Origin: an uncultured Ruminococcus sp.
Lineage (GTDB): Bacteria > Bacillota > Clostridia > Oscillospirales > Ruminococcaceae
Direction: 5' to 3'
Assembly (NCBI RefSeq): GCF_947301925.1
Contig: NZ_CAMYUE010000001.1
Span: forward strand, 1-64,000
DNA length: 64,000 nucleotides
Part shown: positions 32,512-40,416 of the stretch, one piece after another
Position numbering within the stretch: position 1 is the first letter of the stretch
Layout of the letters: every line of letters starts with the position of its first letter
Notes under the pieces: model-generated
The model's database searches: none
Told to the model about the DNA's origin: nothing
Seen by the model: only the letters and a program-made list of their open reading frames with translations
Position numbers and translations under genes: made by a program

Positions 32512-33912
32512 TCAGAATCTGTAGTAAAGGAACGGACGGGTGGTGGAGTCCACAAGCATTATGCTGGTGACTACCAGTATCATTACAGCTGCAACAGCCG
32601 CCGCAGAGGAAATGACTGCCTTTGACATGAAGCGCTTGTCCGATACCTTTTTGATCGTGCTTATAAGAGGGAAAGTGCAGATAACGGCGAGTATCAGCAG
32701 GTACATATTGTTTATCAGGGATATCTTGTCCTGCACGGCGATGAAGCCGTTGCTGCCGAAGCCGAAGGCGGTTCTGAAGAATGTGCCCAGCTTGCCTATG
32801 TCCTCAAAGTAGAATATGCCGAAGCCTATGAATATAACAAGCTTGCTGTAGATATGTCTGATAACAACGGGGATCTTTTTCATGTTCTTCTTGCCGATCT
32901 TCATTTCGATGAACACGAAAATGCCGTAATACAGTCCCCAGAGTATGAAATTCCAGCTTGCGCCGTGCCATATTCCCGTGCAGAGCCATACCAGGAAGAG
33001 TCCGCCGTATTTCCTGCGCTTGCCGAATATGGGAATATACAGCACATAGTCGCGGAAGAAGGTACTGAGAGATATGTGCCAGCGCTGCCAGAATTCGGTG
33101 ATATCCTTGCATATAAAGGGATGATCGAAGTTCTCGTCGAAGTGGAAGCCGAAAACCCGGCCCAGTCCTATGGCGATATCCGAATAGCCCGAGAAATCAA
33201 AGTATACCTGCATACTGTAGGCAATCACTCCGTACCAGGCTCCCAGCATGGTTGAACCGCCGATATTGCCGAGAAAGCTGTCGGCAATGGTGCTGAGAGA
33301 GTCTGCGATAAGCACCTTTTTGGCAAGTCCCAGGGCGATGCGGTTGAGTCCGCAGGAAATATCCCGGAGCTCCACACTGCGCTCATTGATCTCCTTCTCT
33401 ATAGTGCTGTAGCGGACGATAGGTCCTGCCACAAGCTGCGGAAAGAGGGTCAGAAACAGCATATAATTCTTGAAGCTCTTCTGGGGCTTCACCTTTTCCC
33501 AGTGACAGTCTATAATATAGGATATGGTCTGGAAGGTATAGAAGCTTATACCGATAGGGAGCTTCAGATGCGGCACGGGTATGGAGCATGAAAAAAGGGC
33601 GTTGATATTTTCCGTGATAAAGCCGCTGTACTTGAATACTCCAAGCATGAGAAGGTCGTATACGACAGCAGTGACTGTCGCAGCAGTATCACCCTTTTTG
33701 CCCTGATATTTTCCGATTATCAGTCCGGCAGTATAGTTAACCGCCGCCGTAACAAGCATAAGGAAAATATATACGGGCTCACCCCACGCATAGAATAACA
33801 GCGAGAAAATGATCAACACCGTGTTTTTTTGTTTTATCCCTCTTGCCGCTGCATAGCATAAAAGGCATAAAGGGAGGAAGATATATATAAAGAATAGTCT
33901 CGAAAAAACCAT
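32512..33912 (-). CDS. MBOAT family membrane O-acyltransferase (AlgI/DltB-like)
   Basis: Start ATG 33912 (467 residues, MVFSRLFFIYI) preceded by AAGGCGG; the longer frame from 34053 is unlikely. The protein has about ten or more membrane helices and the MBOAT signature with its catalytic His in CTGIWHGASWNFILWG, plus FQTISYIIDC and DITEFWQRWHISLS. AlgI and DltB move activated acyl groups across the membrane to an extracellular acceptor. It is the first gene of the MBOAT-DHHW-FkbH-ACP-phosphoesterase operon, which starts from a clear promoter about 130 bases upstream. The ACP partner suggests a thioester donor, as in DltB/DltC. Confidence 0.95.
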   Translation of the reverse strand: MVFSRLFFIYIFLPLCLLCYAAARGIKQKNTVLIIFSLLFYAWGEPVYIFLMLVTAAVNYTAGLIIGKYQGKKGDTAATVTAVVYDLLMLGVFKYSGFITENINALFSCSIPVPHLKLPIGISFYTFQTISYIIDCHWEKVKPQKSFKNYMLFLTLFPQLVAGPIVRYSTIEKEINERSVELRDISCGLNRIALGLAKKVLIADSLSTIADSFLGNIGGSTMLGAWYGVIAYSMQVYFDFSGYSDIAIGLGRVFGFHFDENFDHPFICKDITEFWQRWHISLSTFFRDYVLYIPIFGKRRKYGGLFLVWLCTGIWHGASWNFILWGLYYGIFVFIEMKIGKKNMKKIPVVIRHIYSKLVIFIGFGIFYFEDIGKLGTFFRTAFGFGSNGFIAVQDKISLINNMYLLILAVICTFPLISTIKKVSDKRFMSKAVISSAAAVAAVMILVVTSIMLVDSTTRPFLYYRF

Positions 33913-34041
33913 TGTTCTACCGCCTTGCTGCTTTTGTTCTGTATCTTTTTTCTGTACCGCATAAAGCCCGGCGGGTAAACTAAAATCAAATAAAAATCTC
34001 TGTATTTCTGCTTTTTTCGGGATAATTGTCCCGTACATTTT

Positions 34042-34070
34042 ATTATACAACAAAAGCGGCAGGAATGCAA
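34042..34070 (-). promoter_or_regulatory. Sigma-A promoter of the acylation operon
   Basis: Minus-strand TTGCAT (34065-34070), 17-bp spacer, TATAAT (34042-34047); leader of about 120 bases before the MBOAT start. Confidence 0.7.
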
Positions 34071-34180
34071 GAGAAAAAGACGGCGATTTTCAAAAAAAGG
34101 AGGCTTTTTTCAAAAATCGTATCAAGCCACAAAAAAGCCTGTTTTCAGAGGCGGATTTTTGTACGGAGCTGTAGTGAAAC

Positions 34181-34210
34181 AAAAAAGCTCCCGCAGAAAC
34201 GGGAGCTTTC
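34181..34210 (-). terminator. Terminator of the slipin gene
   Basis: Minus-strand stem AGCTCCCG / CGGGAGCT followed by TTTTTTG, 11 bases after the slipin stop codon. Confidence 0.8.
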
Positions 34211-34220
34211 GGTAATATGC

Positions 34221-35198
34221 TTACTGTGCGTCGGGTGTATCCTTCTCAACAAGAGCTTTCAGACCTGTTGCAAGACCTGCAAGGCCCTGTATCTCGCTGG
34301 GGATAATGATCTTTGTAGCCTTGCCGTCAGCAGCCTTGGCGAAGGATTCGAGGGACTTGAGCTGTATAACTCTCTCGTTAGGATTAGCGTTATTCAGCTT
34401 AACGATACTCTCGGCCAGAGCCTCCTGTACCATTTCGATAGCTCTCGCTTCACCGGTAGCCTCAAGGATCTTCTGCTCTCTTACGGCGTCAGCTCTGAGG
34501 ACCATAGCCTGCTTTTCAGCCTCTGCCTCGAGGATCTGGGATTCCTTCTTAGCCTGTGCGCGGAGGATCTGAGATTCCTTTTCACCTTCTGCAACCAGGA
34601 TCTGTGACTTCTTGTCACCCTCTGCCTGGAGGATCTTCTCACGGCGCTCACGCTCAGCCTTCATCTGCTTTTCCATAGCGTCCTGGATCTCACGAGGAGG
34701 CAGGATGTTCTTCAGCTCAACGCGGTTTACCTTGATACCCCAGCGGTCTGTAGCCATATCCAGTATAGCTGTGATCTTGGAGTTGATAACGTCTCTTGAT
34801 GTGAGGGTGGCGTCCAGTTCCATCTCACCTATGATGTTACGGAGAGTTGTGGCGGACAGGTTCTCGATAGCTGCCAGAGGTCTTTCAACGCCGTAGATAT
34901 ACTGCTTGGCGTCGGTTACCTGATAGAATACGACCGTATCGATCTGCATTGTAACGTTATCCTTTGTGATAACGGGCTGAGGCTTGAAGTCTACGACCTT
35001 TTCCTTCAGTGATACCTTGCCTGCGATCCTGTCGATGAAGGGGACGAGAACGTGGAGTCCTGTTTCCCATTCAGCGTGGAACGAACCGAGACGCTCGATA
35101 ACGAACACATGAGCCTGCGGAACGATCCTGAAGGATCTGATTATAACGAATAAGAGAAATACGATTACAAGTAAAACAATAATTCCTAATGGTTCCAT
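34221..35198 (-). CDS. SPFH/band 7 membrane protein (slipin/paraslipin)
   Basis: A 325-residue protein with one N-terminal membrane helix (about 4-22), the SPFH domain (about 25-185, VPQAHVFVIERLGSFHAEW) and a long coiled coil with repeated KKSQILxAEGEKESQIL heptads (about 185-265). Such proteins form ring or cage oligomers that organise membrane microdomains. The gene is downstream of an NfeD gene, the partner with which it is normally paired; 41 bases separate the two. Both genes probably respond together to membrane or envelope stress, as the family often does. Confidence 0.95.
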   Translation of the reverse strand: MEPLGIIVLLVIVFLLFVIIRSFRIVPQAHVFVIERLGSFHAEWETGLHVLVPFIDRIAGKVSLKEKVVDFKPQPVITKDNVTMQIDTVVFYQVTDAKQYIYGVERPLAAIENLSATTLRNIIGEMELDATLTSRDVINSKITAILDMATDRWGIKVNRVELKNILPPREIQDAMEKQMKAERERREKILQAEGDKKSQILVAEGEKESQILRAQAKKESQILEAEAEKQAMVLRADAVREQKILEATGEARAIEMVQEALAESIVKLNNANPNERVIQLKSLESFAKAADGKATKIIIPSEIQGLAGLATGLKALVEKDTPDAQ

Positions 35199-35239
35199 TT
35201 TAAATACCTCCGATTGATCTTATGGATAGTTAATGTTTG

Positions 35240-35671
35240 TTATTCCGGCCTTACGCGCAGTTTGGCGCCCATGACCTTTGTGACTATGACTATAGCCCCT
35301 TCGGGAATAATCATGTTCTCGTCCTCAGGAACGGCACTCCAGTTTACCCCATTGAGAGTGACACGACCTGTACCTTTGTCTGCGTTGATCTCCTCGATGA
35401 CCGTGGCGTGTCTGCCGACGTCAAGCTCGGCATTGGTCGCAACAGATGTCTGCTTCCTGCGTTTTCTTATGAGCGGAACGCTCAGCAGCAGGAAGACTGA
35501 AGAGGATATAATGAATATACCCAGCTGTTCAAGCGCGGTAAGCTCATAGAAATAGCTCAGCAGAAGCGTTACCATAGCGCCTGCTGCGAACCAGATCGAC
35601 ACGAGCTGTACCGTGACGACCTCCGCGATCACAAAAGCGACAACTGCAATAGCCCAAAACAGTACACTCAA
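35240..35671 (-). CDS. NfeD-like membrane protein with OB-fold domain
   Basis: The best start is TTG 35671 (143 residues, MSVLFWAIAVV) because AAAGGGGG lies 8-9 bases upstream; the frame extends to a further TTG at 35692. Two to three membrane helices (about 3-60) precede the soluble NfeD C-terminal OB-fold (about 80-140, GRHATVIEEINADKGTGRVTLNG). NfeD proteins bind SPFH proteins and regulate their assemblies; the slipin gene follows immediately. Confidence 0.9.
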   Translation of the reverse strand: MSVLFWAIAVVAFVIAEVVTVQLVSIWFAAGAMVTLLLSYFYELTALEQLGIFIISSSVFLLLSVPLIRKRRKQTSVATNAELDVGRHATVIEEINADKGTGRVTLNGVNWSAVPEDENMIIPEGAIVIVTKVMGAKLRVRPE

Positions 35672-35719
35672 GGCGAGTTCCCCCTTTCGCAATTATTTGT
35701 AGTAATCCCTACATAATTC

Positions 35720-35748
35720 ATTATATCATCAAAGTATGAACTTTTCAA
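35720..35748 (-). promoter_or_regulatory. Sigma-A promoter of the nfeD-slipin operon
   Basis: Minus-strand TTGAAA (35743-35748), 17-bp spacer, TATAAT (35720-35725). Confidence 0.7.
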
Positions 35749-35798
35749 GTATGAAGAGCAGTATTGCGACAAATATTTTTAGACAGAGGGTATAATAA

Positions 35799-36899
35799 TT
35801 ACTTTTTATACAATTCTGTATATGCCATAATATAGGGAGCTAAGCCTTTTACATCATTCTTTTCCGCCTTTTGGGTGACACAGCAGTCCGCAGGACCCGA
35901 GGGAGCGCAGTCAATGGCGATATTTCCCAGCAGAGGGATATCTCCGCTGTTGTCTGCGTATTTATCCGTGACGGCTTCAAAGGCTCTCACGCCTGTCTGA
36001 CGGATATGGTCTCCGCATATGTCCAGCCTTGCGGCTTTCATAGCGGCATAAGCGAACAGCAGGGTGCCTCCTGTCTCGGGGAAGTTGTCCTTGTTTTCCG
36101 GGCGCACGGGCTGATGCAGCAGCATACCCTCGGCCGTGACGTACCGCGACATATCCGCAAGCAGCTCTGCAAGCTGTCTCCTCAGCACATCGTTGGACGG
36201 ATTTATCTCGCAGGTGTCCGCAAGTGCGGCGCACAGACTGCCGTTCGGGTACAGCGCCAGATCCGAAGAAAGCCCGGTTATCCTGTCGGCCCACCGCATT
36301 GAGTTTGTATCGTCGTAGCCGCTGTAATACAGCCCCGTTGCAGGATCGCGCATGATGCTCCTCAGATTGGTGAACTGCCGCTGAACGTCCTCGGCCACTC
36401 CGCGCATACTGTGGAGCTTTGCGTATTCCGCCATAAACGGCAGCACCATATATGCTCCCTCAAGCCATATCTGATCGGGATATCTTGCCTTATGCCAGAA
36501 GTTGCCGCAGGTCAGGCGTGGGTGGCGGACAATCTGTTCATACCAGAGCTTTTCAAAGCCGAGGCGGAAGCGCTGGTTCCCCGTGAGCTTCCACAGTCTG
36601 AAAAGATTCCTGCCGCCGGTAATATTTCCGAGATCGTAGTCGGCGTAGTTCATGGATGGGATAGAACCGTCCTCTCTGACATATGCCTCCGTGAATCTGA
36701 TACAATAGTCAAGGAGCCTTTTGTCTCCGTTCAGGTCATAGAGCATGAGCAATGCAGTTATCATGCAGCTGTCGGTATGTCCCCGGAGCGGAGCACTGTC
36801 AGACAGGGAGCTGTCATTGTTCCAAAGCGGCCGCGACGGCTCAGAACGGAGGACGAGACCGTCTGTATATTTTGTAATGATATCATCATATTTAGCCAT
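35799..36899 (-). CDS. GH105 unsaturated glucuronyl/galacturonyl hydrolase-like protein
   Basis: Start ATG 36899 (366 residues, MAKYDDIITKY) with GGGAGGTGAG upstream; the longer frame to 36992 lies in the promoter. Length and pattern match GH105 (YteR/YesR): RGHTDSCMITALLMLY, NITGGRNLFRLWK, then GNFWHKARYPDQIWLEGAYM. In that last block most GH105 proteins have WLDG, the Asp being the general acid/base (D143 of YteR); here it is Glu. These (alpha/alpha)6-barrel enzymes remove the unsaturated uronic acid left on pectin or glycan oligosaccharides by lyases. No signal peptide, so it acts in the cytosol on imported oligosaccharides. The D to E change leaves activity uncertain. Confidence 0.85.
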   Translation of the reverse strand: MAKYDDIITKYTDGLVLRSEPSRPLWNNDSSLSDSAPLRGHTDSCMITALLMLYDLNGDKRLLDYCIRFTEAYVREDGSIPSMNYADYDLGNITGGRNLFRLWKLTGNQRFRLGFEKLWYEQIVRHPRLTCGNFWHKARYPDQIWLEGAYMVLPFMAEYAKLHSMRGVAEDVQRQFTNLRSIMRDPATGLYYSGYDDTNSMRWADRITGLSSDLALYPNGSLCAALADTCEINPSNDVLRRQLAELLADMSRYVTAEGMLLHQPVRPENKDNFPETGGTLLFAYAAMKAARLDICGDHIRQTGVRAFEAVTDKYADNSGDIPLLGNIAIDCAPSGPADCCVTQKAEKNDVKGLAPYIMAYTELYKK

Positions 36900-36950
36900 A
36901 ATTCTCACCTCCCGCGGCGATACCGCTGAATAAATCACCATTCTGATATA

Positions 36951-36979
36951 ATTATACATCATAACTTCATCAAAATCAA
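36951..36979 (-). promoter_or_regulatory. Sigma-A promoter of the GH105 gene
   Basis: Minus-strand TTGATT (36974-36979), 17-bp spacer, TATAAT (36951-36956); leader of about 45 bases. Confidence 0.7.
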
Positions 36980-36993
36980 TATAAAACAGCAAA

Positions 36994-37011
36994 AGCTCTC
37001 CGCGGAGAGCT
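36994..37011 (-). terminator. Palindromic hairpin after sigG
   Basis: An 18-base perfect palindrome, AGCTCTCCGCGGAGAGCT, directly after the sigG stop codon, followed on the minus strand by TTTTGC. Confidence 0.6.
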
Positions 37012-37017
37012 TCTGGC

Positions 37018-37791
37018 TTATATACTGTTCTTTATCCTGTTTATGGCGCTTTTTTCAAGTCTTGACACCTGCGCCTGTGATATACCGATCTCGCCTGCAA
37101 CTTCCATCTGCGTCCTGCCGCGGAAGAAGCGCAGGTAGAGTATATTCCGTTCGCGCTCACCGAGACCGCGTATGGCGTCTCTTATAGTCAGCTCGTCCAT
37201 GCGGCTCTCCACATCGTTCATATCGCTTATCTGATCCATGATATAGAGGTTGTCCTCGGAATCGGAGTATACGGGCTCGTACAGCGATACGGGATCGCTT
37301 ATGCTTTCGAGGGCGATAACGACGTCTGCACGCTTTTCGTTTATCTCGGCAGCTATCTCGTCCATGTTCGGTTCCCGCTGAAGGCTTACGGTGAGCCTTT
37401 CCTTGGCCTGAAGGGCTTTGTATGCAAGGTCGCGGAGCGAGCGGCTCACCTTGATATGGCTGCTGTCGCGCAGGTAGCGTCGGAGCTCTCCGCTTATCAT
37501 TGGTACGCAGTAGGTGGAGAAGCGCACCTCTTTAGTAAGGTCAAAATTGTCAATTGCCTTCATAAGACCTATGACGCCTATCTGAAAAAGATCGTCTATA
37601 TCCTCTCCGCGTCCCGTAAACCGCTGTATCACGCTGAGAACGAGACGAAGGTTGCCCTTTATGAGCTTATCTCTTGCCGCCTTGCTGCCTGTGGAGCGTA
37701 TCTCTCTCAGGAGAGCCATTTTCTCCTCTTCCTTCAGCACGGTGAGCTCGGAAGTATTTATCCCTGCGATCACGACTTTGTTATATGCCAT
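37018..37791 (-). CDS. sigG: Sporulation sigma factor SigG
   Basis: A 257-residue sigma-70 family protein that aligns along its whole length with B. subtilis SigG: the N-terminus NKVVIAGINTSELTVLKEEE (compare NKVEICGVDTSKLPVLKNEE), GNLRLVLSVIQRF, DDLFQIGVIGLMKAIDNFDL, RYLRDSSHIKVSRSLRDLAY, DPVSLYEPVY and GISQAQVSRLEKSAI. SigG drives late gene expression in the forespore. The N-terminal tail is the anti-sigma and SpoIIIE/SpoIIIA-dependent regulatory region in the family. It stands alone here, not behind spoIIGA-sigE as in Bacillus. The spoIIIA operon, which is required for SigG activity, is 24 kb away in the same window. Confidence 0.95.
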   Translation of the reverse strand: MAYNKVVIAGINTSELTVLKEEEKMALLREIRSTGSKAARDKLIKGNLRLVLSVIQRFTGRGEDIDDLFQIGVIGLMKAIDNFDLTKEVRFSTYCVPMISGELRRYLRDSSHIKVSRSLRDLAYKALQAKERLTVSLQREPNMDEIAAEINEKRADVVIALESISDPVSLYEPVYSDSEDNLYIMDQISDMNDVESRMDELTIRDAIRGLGERERNILYLRFFRGRTQMEVAGEIGISQAQVSRLEKSAINRIKNSI

Positions 37792-37873
37792 TTTCTTTCC
37801 TCCGTAAGGTTTTACGAGGATATTATTGACTGTAACCGCGTAAGTGATACAGGGAAATTTATGGCATGAAAAA

Positions 37874-37899
37874 ACCGGGCCTGTAATTTAAGACCCGGT
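37874..37899 (-). terminator. Terminator of the pdxK operon
   Basis: Minus-strand stem ACCGGG / CCCGGT (14-base loop) followed by TTTTTTC, after the hypothetical gene at 37938. Confidence 0.7.
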
Positions 37900-37937
37900 C
37901 ATTGTTAATTCATCATGGGTGTTAACAGCTTTCTGCC

Positions 37938-38333
37938 TTACACTATCTCAGGGAGATGGCACAGGTGTTTACTGTTGAATGGCTGAATATAGTTTGTGTT
38001 GAAGCTCTGCAATTCCTTTTTGTCATGAAAACCGTCTTTTTCGGGCATTGAGCGGAGAACATCGGCGATATCACAGGCGAGGCCGCGGGACTTTTCATCA
38101 AGTGCTATTCGCAGCTCCCTTACAGATACAAGCACAAAGGCTGTAGCGTTGTTGGGAACAGGTGCGATAATACCGCAGCTGCGGCCTGTAATAGCGTATA
38201 TTGATGAAAGAGCGTCGTTTATGTATGTCCTGCAATTCATCATATCGTCGAGAGCTGCCGCTAAATCAAGGCTATCGGCGGCGTCTGTGTTCGCTTTTAT
38301 AAAACCGGCAGCCGATCTTATGAGATCTGTCAT
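37938..38333 (-). CDS. Conserved-looking hypothetical protein downstream of pdxK
   Basis: A 131-residue soluble, mostly helical protein starting at ATG 38333 with AAAGGAG upstream; its start overlaps the kinase stop codon by four bases (ATGA), so translation is coupled. I recognise no family. Visible features are a helical N-terminal half with DLAAALDDMMNCRTYINDAL and a central hydrophobic strand AFVLVSVRELRIAL. No signal peptide or membrane segment. Coupling suggests a role linked to vitamin B6 salvage or to the kinase, but nothing in the sequence shows one. Confidence 0.7.
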   Translation of the reverse strand: MTDLIRSAAGFIKANTDAADSLDLAAALDDMMNCRTYINDALSSIYAITGRSCGIIAPVPNNATAFVLVSVRELRIALDEKSRGLACDIADVLRSMPEKDGFHDKKELQSFNTNYIQPFNSKHLCHLPEIV

Positions 38334-39184
38334 TTCTGCTCCTTTACATAGCCGATAAGCTTGCCGAGACACAGCTCAAAGCAGCTTCCGTACCAGGTTT
38401 CTTCTATATTGGGGATAGTTGCCTCGATACAGTCGAGAGTGAATCTTACTGCCATATCGAGACACTGCTGTATGTCTCTGCCAAGTGCGCAGGCTCCCGT
38501 GAAAACGCTGGAGAAAATATCGCCTGTGCCGTGGAAGCGAGAATTGATGTTCCTGTCGAAAGAGAAGTAAAACTTGTCGTTCACACTGTCGTATGCGGCG
38601 GCTCCCTGGAGCTTGTCATCGTAGTGTACTCCTGTGATAACGGGAGTCCTGCACCCAAACTCCGCAAGTCTGCGGAGGGCGTCCCTGACGTATGCCTCGT
38701 CGTAATCCTCCGTATAGGGGATACCGAGAAGAAAGGCAGTTTCCGTCATATTCGGTATTATGAAATCCGCCTTTGCGCAGAGCTCCTTCATCTTCTCCAC
38801 GAACTGATCCGTAAAGCCTGCATAGAGTTTTCCCGCATCTCCGAGGACGGGATCGACTATGATATAATTGCTGTCCGTGCGGAAGTCGTCGAAGAACTCC
38901 GACACGATACCCACCTGTTCCATTGAGCCCAGATAGCCTGTATACAGCGCGTCGAAGCGCAGATCCATGCTTTTCCAGTGGCTGGCTATGGCAGGTATGT
39001 CGCCTGTGAGGTCATGGAAGGTATAGCCGCTGAAGCCCTCGCCCGTATGCGTGGAGAGCACTGCGGTAGGGATAACGGCAGTCTCTATCCCCATGGCCGA
39101 TATGATAGGGAGGGCGACCGTCAGTGAGCATTTTCCGAAGCAGGATATATCCTGTATTGAAACTACCTTTTTCATAATCATCAT
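38330..39184 (-). CDS. pdxK: Pyridoxal/pyridoxamine kinase
   Basis: A 284-residue ribokinase-superfamily enzyme. Signature parts: SIQDISCFGKCSLTVALPII at the start, YTGYLGSMEQVGI, DPVLGDAGKLY, PNMTETAFLLGI and the anion-hole/catalytic segment FHGTGDIFSSVFTGA. It phosphorylates pyridoxal, pyridoxamine or pyridoxine to feed PLP synthesis from salvage, in the cytosol. Three closely spaced ATGs (MMIMKK) make the exact start uncertain; the third has the best spacing from AAAGA. It is transcribed divergently from the AraC-family regulator and heads a two-gene operon. Confidence 0.93.
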   Translation of the reverse strand: MMIMKKVVSIQDISCFGKCSLTVALPIISAMGIETAVIPTAVLSTHTGEGFSGYTFHDLTGDIPAIASHWKSMDLRFDALYTGYLGSMEQVGIVSEFFDDFRTDSNYIIVDPVLGDAGKLYAGFTDQFVEKMKELCAKADFIIPNMTETAFLLGIPYTEDYDEAYVRDALRRLAEFGCRTPVITGVHYDDKLQGAAAYDSVNDKFYFSFDRNINSRFHGTGDIFSSVFTGACALGRDIQQCLDMAVRFTLDCIEATIPNIEETWYGSCFELCLGKLIGYVKEQK

Positions 39185-39212
39185 TCTTTCAAAATAGCGT
39201 TATCAACTAATG

Positions 39213-39241
39213 ATTATACAACAAACCCTTATCTTTGTCAA
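39213..39241 (-). promoter_or_regulatory. Consensus sigma-A promoter of pdxK
   Basis: Minus-strand TTGACA (39236-39241), 17-bp spacer, TATAAT (39213-39218): a perfect match to both boxes. Confidence 0.8.
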
Positions 39242-39311
39242 TATATCAGCCCGCGTGGGTGAAATTATTATGCTGTATATGTCAGGCACGATAACGCTGA
39301 TGCGAAGAAAT

Positions 39312-39338
39312 ATGTCATTAAATTGTCTGAAATGACAT
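39312..39338. promoter_or_regulatory. Inverted repeat between pdxK and the AraC regulator
   Basis: Arms ATGTCATT (39312-39319) and AATGACAT (39331-39338) with an 11-base centre, 18 bases upstream of the regulator's -35 box. Placement between divergent promoters fits an operator; the binder is unknown. Confidence 0.5.
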
Positions 39339-39356
39339 GATAGTACCATTGCAGGT

Positions 39357-39386
39357 TTGACACTCCTTCCCCTCATATGATAGAAT
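39357..39386 (+). promoter_or_regulatory. Sigma-A promoter of the AraC-family gene
   Basis: TTGACA (39357-39362), 18-bp spacer, TAGAAT (39381-39386). Confidence 0.65.
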
Positions 39387-39433
39387 TTAAGTACGATTTC
39401 TCTGCATATAAGCAGCAATGAAGGTGAAAAAGC

Positions 39434-40237
39434 ATGAAGATAAACAGTATAAGTCTCGATCATGAAAGAGCACGGAATTTTGTAATGGAACGTACTACAG
39501 GCGCAGGCGTCTGGATTTTCATAGCCATGAAGGCAAAGGCCGTATTCAATATAGACGGCAGGGAGATACCGTCTCCCGAAAACTCATTTATCCTTATAAC
39601 TCCCGACCAGCCCTTCAGCTATCGCTGTGATGACGACGATTACAGTGAGGACAATATCTTTTTTACTCCGGACGATGAGGAGATAAAGAGGATAACAGAA
39701 ATGAATATCCCTCTTAACAAGGTAGTTCCTGCCGCAGATATCTCAAACGTAACATCATTGCTGCGCAGCATATGTCTTGAGTATTATTCTGCCAACGCAA
39801 ACAGGCTGGATTCCGTGGACCTTTACTTCCGTCTGCTTCTGGGCAAGATAAATGAGAACGTATTGAATATGCGCAAGATAAGCGCAGTCCACGAGGGACT
39901 GTATATAGAAAAGCTGATGTGGCTCCGCGACAGCATATACCGCTGGCCGTCAAGAACGTGGACGGTGGACGAAATGGCTGCGGACGTATCTCTCAGCCGT
40001 TCAAGGCTCCAGCACCTGTATACCGAGACCTTCGGCATAAGCATATCAAAGGATATAATCACCAGCCGTCTTGACAAGGCGGCGGAGCTCTTGAAAAAGT
40101 CGGAGTACTCCATAAACAAGGTGGCGGCAATGGTGGGATATCCCAATGCCTCCTACTTCAACCGCCAGTTCAAGCACGGACTTGGCATGACCCCTACCGA
40201 ATTCCGCAGGGAATGGCAGGAAAAGGAAGCTATATAA
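39434..40237 (+). CDS. AraC family transcriptional regulator
   Basis: A 267-residue regulator with an N-terminal cupin-like ligand domain (about 5-140) and a C-terminal double helix-turn-helix (about 170-262): VDEMAADVSLSRSRLQHLYT and INKVAAMVGYPNASYFNRQF followed by GMTPTEFRREW. AraC proteins with this layout usually sense a sugar or small metabolite and activate nearby genes. It diverges from pdxK with an inverted repeat in the shared region; a target gene cannot be assigned. GAAGGTG precedes the ATG. Confidence 0.93.
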   Translation: MKINSISLDHERARNFVMERTTGAGVWIFIAMKAKAVFNIDGREIPSPENSFILITPDQPFSYRCDDDDYSEDNIFFTPDDEEIKRITEMNIPLNKVVPAADISNVTSLLRSICLEYYSANANRLDSVDLYFRLLLGKINENVLNMRKISAVHEGLYIEKLMWLRDSIYRWPSRTWTVDEMAADVSLSRSRLQHLYTETFGISISKDIITSRLDKAAELLKKSEYSINKVAAMVGYPNASYFNRQFKHGLGMTPTEFRREWQEKEAI

Positions 40238-40242
40238 AACAG

Positions 40243-40270
40243 AAGCTCCGCAGAAAGCGGAGCTTTTTAT
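40243..40270 (+). terminator. Terminator of the AraC-family gene
   Basis: Stem AAGCTCCGC / GCGGAGCTT with a 5-base loop, then TTT. Confidence 0.8.
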
Positions 40271-40360
40271 GTATTATTCCGTATAACATACGGACGGGGA
40301 ATGTAAAGTGTTGCAAGATCTCATGTTTTTAATGTTAACGGAATGTTTACTCCTGGCTGC

Positions 40361-40389
40361 TTGCTTTGTGGTGATCTCTGTGGTATAAT
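40361..40389 (+). promoter_or_regulatory. Sigma-A promoter of the DUF3737 gene
   Basis: TTGCTT (40361-40366), 17-bp spacer, TATAAT (40384-40389), short leader ending in AAGGAG. Confidence 0.65.
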
Positions 40390-40416
40390 AGTAAATATCT
40401 TACTATAAGGAGCGAT

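Noticed and set aside
34054..34220. Possible small gene between the MBOAT promoter and the slipin terminator
   Set aside because: Only A-rich sequence and fragments of open frames without ribosome sites are seen; the space is explained by a promoter and a terminator.
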